From: Asaia bogorensis
Lineage (GTDB): Bacteria > Pseudomonadota > Alphaproteobacteria > Acetobacterales > Acetobacteraceae
DNA: 10,043 bases
Direction of reading: 5' to 3'
Assembly: GCA_945871455.1 (NCBI GenBank)
Contig: CAMBXJ010000110.1
Span: forward strand, 1-10,043
The position numbers were made by a program, and so were the translations under genes. Positions 6,681-10,043 of the stretch are shown here, piece after piece. The notes beneath the pieces were generated by a model. That model saw nothing but the letters and a program-made list of their open reading frames with translations, was not told where the DNA came from and ran no database searches. Each line of letters starts with the position of its first letter. The stretch's first letter is position 1.

Positions 6681-7425
6681 CAGCGGTTCCCAGATAGGCG
6701 GCGATCACCTCGGGGTTCGTCGAGACCGTGGCGTAATCGCCTTCCGCCAGCACGCGCCCGCGGGTCAGCACGGTAATGGTGTCGCACAGGCCTTCGACGA
6801 CCGAGAGATTGTGTTCCACCATCAGGATGGTGCGGCCCTTTCGGACGCGGGCGATCAACTGCACGATCCGATCGACGTCGCCATGCGCCATGCCGGCTGT
6901 GGGCTCGTCCAGCAGCATCATCTCGGGATCGAGTGCCAGGGTGGTGGCAAACTCCAGCGCGCGCTTATGGCCGTAGGGAAGGTCAGTGACGACGGTATCG
7001 GCAAATCCGTCCAGTCCGACATCGTCCAGCAGCTCCCGCGCGCGATCGTCGTACACTGCCAGAGCCATTTCCGATCGCCAGAAGTCGAAACTGGCACCGC
7101 GGGCGCGCTGCAACGCCAGCCGGACATTCTCCAGCGCCGTCAGATGCGGGAAGACGGCCGAGATCTGGAAACTGCGGATCAGCCCCAGGCGGGCCACCAT
7201 CGCCGGTTTCATGCCGGTGATGTCGCGCCCCTTGAATCGGATCGTCCCGCGGGTTGGCGGCAGGAACGAGGTCAGAAGGTTGAAGCACGTGGTCTTACCG
7301 GCGCCGTTCGGCCCGATCAGCGCATGGATCGTGCCGGTCCGAACGCGCAGGGAGACCCCGTCCACGGCAACGAAGCCGCTGAACTCACGCGTCAAACCCT
7401 CGGTTTCCAGGATGGTGTCATTCAC
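6673..7425 (-). CDS. livG: HAAT-family ABC transporter ATPase, LivG type
   Basis: This 250-residue ATPase has Walker A GPNGAGKTT (38-46), a Q-loop at RSFQIS (84-89), the LivG-type signature LPYGHKRALEFA (149-160, in place of canonical LSGGQ), Walker B MMLLDEPTAG (169-178) and the switch His in VEHNL (203-207). NLLTSFLPPTRGTIRFKG and FPHLTALENV are also typical. The frame extends upstream to 7515. I choose the GTG at 7425 because GAGGGAG (7436-7442) lies 10 bases upstream and the protein then starts where LivG proteins usually do. It is the first gene of the importer cluster and is divergent from the efflux lipoprotein gene, with a 260-base shared upstream region. Confidence 0.94.
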   Translation of the reverse strand: MNDTILETEGLTREFSGFVAVDGVSLRVRTGTIHALIGPNGAGKTTCFNLLTSFLPPTRGTIRFKGRDITGMKPAMVARLGLIRSFQISAVFPHLTALENVRLALQRARGASFDFWRSEMALAVYDDRARELLDDVGLDGFADTVVTDLPYGHKRALEFATTLALDPEMMLLDEPTAGMAHGDVDRIVQLIARVRKGRTILMVEHNLSVVEGLCDTITVLTRGRVLAEGDYATVSTNPEVIAAYLGTADA

Positions 7426-7435
7426 CCCCGGCTTA

Positions 7436-7442
7436 CTCCCTC
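7436..7442 (-). promoter_or_regulatory. Shine-Dalgarno of livG supporting a GTG start
   Basis: On the minus strand GAGGGAG is followed by 10 bases and then GTG at 7425. No in-frame ATG in the vicinity has comparable support. Confidence 0.6.
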
Positions 7443-7537
7443 TATATGATGTCTCCCAGTGGATGGGGCGTTTTGCACATCGGATGGTGCGGCGCAAGGC
7501 GATTGATGCGGCCATGGGGCGTGTTTCACGGGAAGGT

Positions 7538-7597
7538 CTGCCGGAATGGGATTTGCCGAAACGGGATTTACCCGAATGGGATTTTCCCGAACCCGGC
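7538..7597. repeat. 15-base tandem repeat in the divergent livG / efflux-operon intergenic region
   Basis: Units start at 7538, 7553, 7568 and 7583: CTGCCGGAATGGGAT, TTGCCGAAACGGGAT, TTACCCGAATGGGAT and a partial TTTCCCGAACCCGGC. Adjacent units also create small dyads (CGGG-ATTTA-CCCG at 7562-7574; GGGA-TTT-TCCC at 7578-7588). The array lies about 113 bases from the livG start and 88 bases from the efflux gene start, within the 260-base region that must hold both promoters. It could be a set of operator sites; equally, it could be a neutral minisatellite. Confidence 0.8.
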
Positions 7598-7674
7598 TGG
7601 CGCCCTTTGCGAACACGCCAGCTTCGCCCACGTCAATCCGTTGTGAACCACCCCCGTCGTGCTACAGGGCGCTT

Positions 7675-7679
7675 GGAGG
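7675..7679 (+). promoter_or_regulatory. Shine-Dalgarno setting a TTG start for the outer-membrane efflux gene
   Basis: GGAGG is followed by CTCGAT and TTG at 7686. This is the only strong RBS at the head of the frame; the upstream GTG at 7659 has none. Confidence 0.6.
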
Positions 7680-7685
7680 CTCGAT

Positions 7686-9206
7686 TTGACAATCCGCCAG
7701 CGTCGTTCACGCGTTCCCGGTTCCGCCGTCGCGGTCCTCCCGCTGTTGTTGGCCGCCTGCGATCTTGGCCCCGACTGGACGAAGCCCTCCGCTGAAATAC
7801 CGGTGGCCTTCCGGGCCTCCACCGAAACCGCCGGCGCGGCCTGGCCCGCGGGCGACTGGTGGGTCGGCTTTCAATCGCCGGAACTGAATGATCTGATCGC
7901 GGCCGCCCGGGCCCAGAACTTCGACATCGCCGCCGCGATCGCCCGTGTGCGCCAGGCGGACGCCCAGGTGCGCATTGCCGGGGCGGCGCTGCTTCCGGCT
8001 CTCGGCGCCGACTCTTCGGCGCAGTGGCAGCATACCGGTGTTGGCACCAACAGCAGCCGAACCCGATCCGGCGGGTCGAATGCCAGTTTCGACACGCGGA
8101 CCTATGGCGGCGGGTTGAACGCGTCCTACACGGTGGATTTCTGGGGGCGCTACCGGTCGAGCCAGCTTGGCGCCATCGCCAGTGCCATGTTCACGCGGTT
8201 CGACCAGCAGACGGTCGCGCTGACCGTCACCGCCAGCGTCGCCAGCACGTGGTTTTCCGCGCTCGCCCTGGCCGACCGACTGGCAGTGGGTTTGCAGAAC
8301 CTGGACGACGCCGAACGGATACTGGCCGTGATCAGGGGGCGGTCGGCTGCCGGCACCGCCAGTGCGCTCGACGTATCCCAGCAGGAAACCCTGGTGGCGG
8401 TGGAGCGTGCCAAGATTCCCAATCTGCGCAATCAGATGGAACAGCAGATCATCGGCCTGGGGATCCTGACCGGCCGCCCGCCGGAGGCGATCACCGTGCG
8501 GCCCGGCACCCTGACCACCTTGTCGCTGCCGCCTGTCACACCCGGGCTGCCGTCCGCCCTGCTGGCCCGCCGCCCGGACATCGCCGCGGCCGAGGCGCTG
8601 TTGGTGGCGGCGAATTTCGACATCAGGACCGCCCGGGCAGCCTTCTTTCCGACCATCCAATTGACCGGCGGTGCCGGGTTCCAGGCCGCGGCGCTGAATG
8701 CGTTGATCTCCCCGGGGGGCGCGTTGGTCAGCCTCGCCGCCGGACTGACCTTGCCGATCTTCGACGGCGGCCAGTTGCGCGGACAGTTGGAACAGACCAA
8801 GGGCCGCTACGACGAACTGCTGGCCAATTACCGCAAATCCATCGTGCAGGCCTTCACCGACGTGGACAACGCGCTGACCGCCTGGCGCTACACCACCGAG
8901 CAGGAGGCGTTGCAGGCCACGGCGGTCGCGTCGGCGCGCCGGTCCGCCGCCATCGCCCGCGCCCAGATGCAGGTTGGCACCGTCGATATCACCACGGTGC
9001 TGAATATCGAAAGCGCGCTGTTCAACACTGAGGACACGCTGGCACAGGTCCGGCTTGCCCGGTTTCAGGCGCTTCTCGAACTCTACCAGGCCCTCGGCGG
9101 CGGCTGGGAACGCCCGCCCGGTCCCATCGAGGTGCAGTTTCCCGGGCTGGAACCCGGCCCGTTGGGCGGTGGGGTGGCCCTGCCGGTGGGAGGAAATCTG
9201 CGATGA
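7686..9206 (+). CDS. NodT-family RND efflux outer-membrane lipoprotein (TolC-like)
   Basis: This 506-residue protein forms the outer-membrane and periplasmic exit duct of a tripartite RND pump. From the TTG start the N-terminus reads MTIRQRRSRV, then a hydrophobic run VAVLPLLLAAC with lipobox LAAC (Cys25), so it is a lipid-anchored precursor. Next comes CDLGPDWTKP, the usual post-Cys segment of NodT/OprM proteins. Two outer-membrane-efflux repeats follow; the second contains ARRPDIAAAEALL (about 294-306) and TARAAFFPTIQLTGGAGF (about 315-332), which are diagnostic. The tail FQALLELYQALGGGWE is also typical. A GTG at 7659 in the same frame would put nine extra residues before an already complete signal, and it lacks an RBS. 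It is the first gene of an operon with the adaptor downstream. The exported compound is unknown. Confidence 0.93.
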   Translation: MTIRQRRSRVPGSAVAVLPLLLAACDLGPDWTKPSAEIPVAFRASTETAGAAWPAGDWWVGFQSPELNDLIAAARAQNFDIAAAIARVRQADAQVRIAGAALLPALGADSSAQWQHTGVGTNSSRTRSGGSNASFDTRTYGGGLNASYTVDFWGRYRSSQLGAIASAMFTRFDQQTVALTVTASVASTWFSALALADRLAVGLQNLDDAERILAVIRGRSAAGTASALDVSQQETLVAVERAKIPNLRNQMEQQIIGLGILTGRPPEAITVRPGTLTTLSLPPVTPGLPSALLARRPDIAAAEALLVAANFDIRTARAAFFPTIQLTGGAGFQAAALNALISPGGALVSLAAGLTLPIFDGGQLRGQLEQTKGRYDELLANYRKSIVQAFTDVDNALTAWRYTTEQEALQATAVASARRSAAIARAQMQVGTVDITTVLNIESALFNTEDTLAQVRLARFQALLELYQALGGGWERPPGPIEVQFPGLEPGPLGGGVALPVGGNLR

Positions 9207-9254
9207 GCCATTGGCGGCGCGGGCCCGCGTTCCGATATCGCGCCAGATACCGCA

Positions 9255-9302
9255 AGGTAACCGCTCAGGTGTCCTCTAAGATATCCTCCAAGGTAACCGA
9301 AT
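9255..9302. repeat. 12-base tandem repeat, four copies, overlapping the adaptor gene RBS and start
   Basis: Units start at 9255, 9267, 9279 and 9291: AGGTAACCGCTC, AGGTGTCCTCTA, AGATATCCTCCA and AGGTAACCGAAT. The first and last share AGGTAACCG, and the last supplies the Shine-Dalgarno (AAGG, 9290-9293), a 7-base spacer and the first two bases of the ATG. A degenerate copy may precede at about 9245. Confidence 0.7.
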
Positions 9303-10043
9303 GGACGCTCTGACCCGCGAACCCGACCAGCTACGGACCGTCCGGCCCAGGCGGGCCTGGGCGCGCCGGTGGATCGTCGCCCTGCTGTGCCTGCTGGTGA
9401 GCGGTGGGATCGTCTATGCGGTGTGGTTCTGGCCCGCCGCCCCGGCCACCGCCCCGGCCAGCCGTCGCAATCCGAACCAGGTGATCCCGGTGCTCGCCGC
9501 GCCCGCCGTGCAGCGGGATACACCAATCTTTCTGGACGGATTGGGCACCGTGCAGGCGTTCCAGACCGTGACCATGAAAACCATGGTCGATGGGCCGTTG
9601 ATGGCGATCAACTTCAAGGAAGGGCAGAACGTCCGCAAGGGCGATGTGCTGGCGCAGATCGATCCGCGCACGTATCAGGCCGCGCTGGACAGCGCGATGG
9701 CCAAAAAGGCACAGGACGAAGCGCAGCTTGCCAACGCCCGCGCCGACCTGGTGCGGTACCAGAAGCTGGTGGCGAACAACTACACCTCGGCCCAGCAGGT
9801 CGACACGGTGAAGGCGCAGGTGGCGCAGTTCGAAGCGATGGTGCGCCAGGATCAGGCCCAGATCGACAATGCCCGCACGCAGCTGGACTACACCACGATC
9901 GTCGCGCCGATCGACGGGCGGGCCGGCATGCGGCAGGTGGATGTCGGCAATATCGTGCATGGGTCGGACACCGCGGGGCTGGTGATGTTGACCCAGTTGC
10001 AGCCGATCAGCGTGATCTTCACCCTGCCGCAGCAGGTCCTGCC
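9301..10043 (+). CDS. MdtA-like RND efflux periplasmic adaptor (membrane fusion protein), 3' end outside window
   Basis: The adaptor bridges the inner-membrane RND pump and the outer-membrane duct. The frame is open from the ATG at 9301 to the window edge (247 codons of an expected 380-450). Residues 24-44 form an N-terminal membrane anchor; no lipobox is seen. The first lipoyl half-motif is at about 97-121 (VDGPLMAINFKEGQNVRKGD, then VLAQIDPRTY). A charged, Gln/Ala-rich hairpin coiled coil follows at about 124-195, and the second lipoyl half begins DYTTIVAPIDGRAGMRQVDVG (196-216). The wording closely matches MdtA-type adaptors, which predicts mdtB/mdtC-like pump genes next. It is separated from the lipoprotein gene by 94 bases containing the 12-base repeat. 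Outer-membrane gene first, then adaptor, then pumps is one of the common orders. Confidence 0.94.
   Translation, partial: MDALTREPDQLRTVRPRRAWARRWIVALLCLLVSGGIVYAVWFWPAAPATAPASRRNPNQVIPVLAAPAVQRDTPIFLDGLGTVQAFQTVTMKTMVDGPLMAINFKEGQNVRKGDVLAQIDPRTYQAALDSAMAKKAQDEAQLANARADLVRYQKLVANNYTSAQQVDTVKAQVAQFEAMVRQDQAQIDNARTQLDYTTIVAPIDGRAGMRQVDVGNIVHGSDTAGLVMLTQLQPISVIFTLPQQVL

Noticed and set aside
7641..7668. TTGTGA ... TACAGG considered as a promoter of the efflux operon
   Set aside because: The -10 match is weak and a start at the expected distance would fall on the Shine-Dalgarno, leaving almost no leader.
7514..7795. Plus-strand frame containing the LPEWD-type pentapeptide repeat, considered as a small gene
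   Set aside because: It runs out of frame into the well-supported lipoprotein gene, lacks a convincing RBS, and its downstream residues look random.
6986..7795. Long plus-strand frames opposite livG and livF (for example 6079-7449 and 6986-7795)
   Set aside because: They are antisense shadows of ATPase genes whose catalytic motifs are intact on the minus strand.
7707..8660. Long minus-strand frame (317 codons) and the 8024-9031 plus frame inside the efflux lipoprotein gene
   Set aside because: Out-of-frame readings of a GC-rich gene; the lipobox and efflux-domain motifs belong only to the 7686-9206 frame.

Overview
The window is high-GC DNA (roughly two thirds G+C by eye) with a gene content and style typical of Alphaproteobacteria. 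The protein flavour and one long intergenic palindrome would fit a Rhodospirillales/Acetobacteraceae-like or rhizobial genome, but nothing here fixes a genus. It holds nine protein genes, two of them cut by the window edges. No RNA gene, transposase, CRISPR array or origin was recognised.

Layout. On the minus strand, at 1-1909, tctB is followed immediately by tctA (running off the left edge). These are the small and large membrane subunits of a tripartite tricarboxylate transporter (TTT), with no tctC binding-protein gene beside them. A 541-base gap (1910-2450) follows, with a candidate promoter, an inverted repeat, a possible 43-codon reading frame and a short tandem repeat. From 7425 down to 2451 lies a complete branched-chain amino acid/amide-type (HAAT family) ABC importer in the order livG-livF-binding protein-livH-livM. 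livG/livF overlap by 8 bases and livH/livM are 1 base apart. The binding-protein gene has a 325-base gap before it and a hairpin after it. Its product carries a twin-arginine-like signal. The transported ligand cannot be read from the sequence; branched-chain amino acids, amides or aromatic acids are all possible for this family.

On the plus strand, divergent from livG, is a NodT-type outer-membrane efflux lipoprotein (7686-9206). It is followed by an MdtA-like periplasmic adaptor (9301 to the right edge). This is the start of an RND efflux operon whose inner-membrane pump genes should lie just beyond the window.

The known genes are ordinary transport systems, and I do not see a new defence or enzymatic system. 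The most unusual feature is in the gaps. Four of the five longer intergenic regions carry a short, degenerate tandem repeat with a unit of 12 to 15 bases, each of different sequence. In two cases the array sits where it could act: in the divergent promoter region between livG and the efflux operon, and over the ribosome-binding site of the adaptor gene. A 70-base imperfect palindrome adjoins the array before the binding-protein gene.
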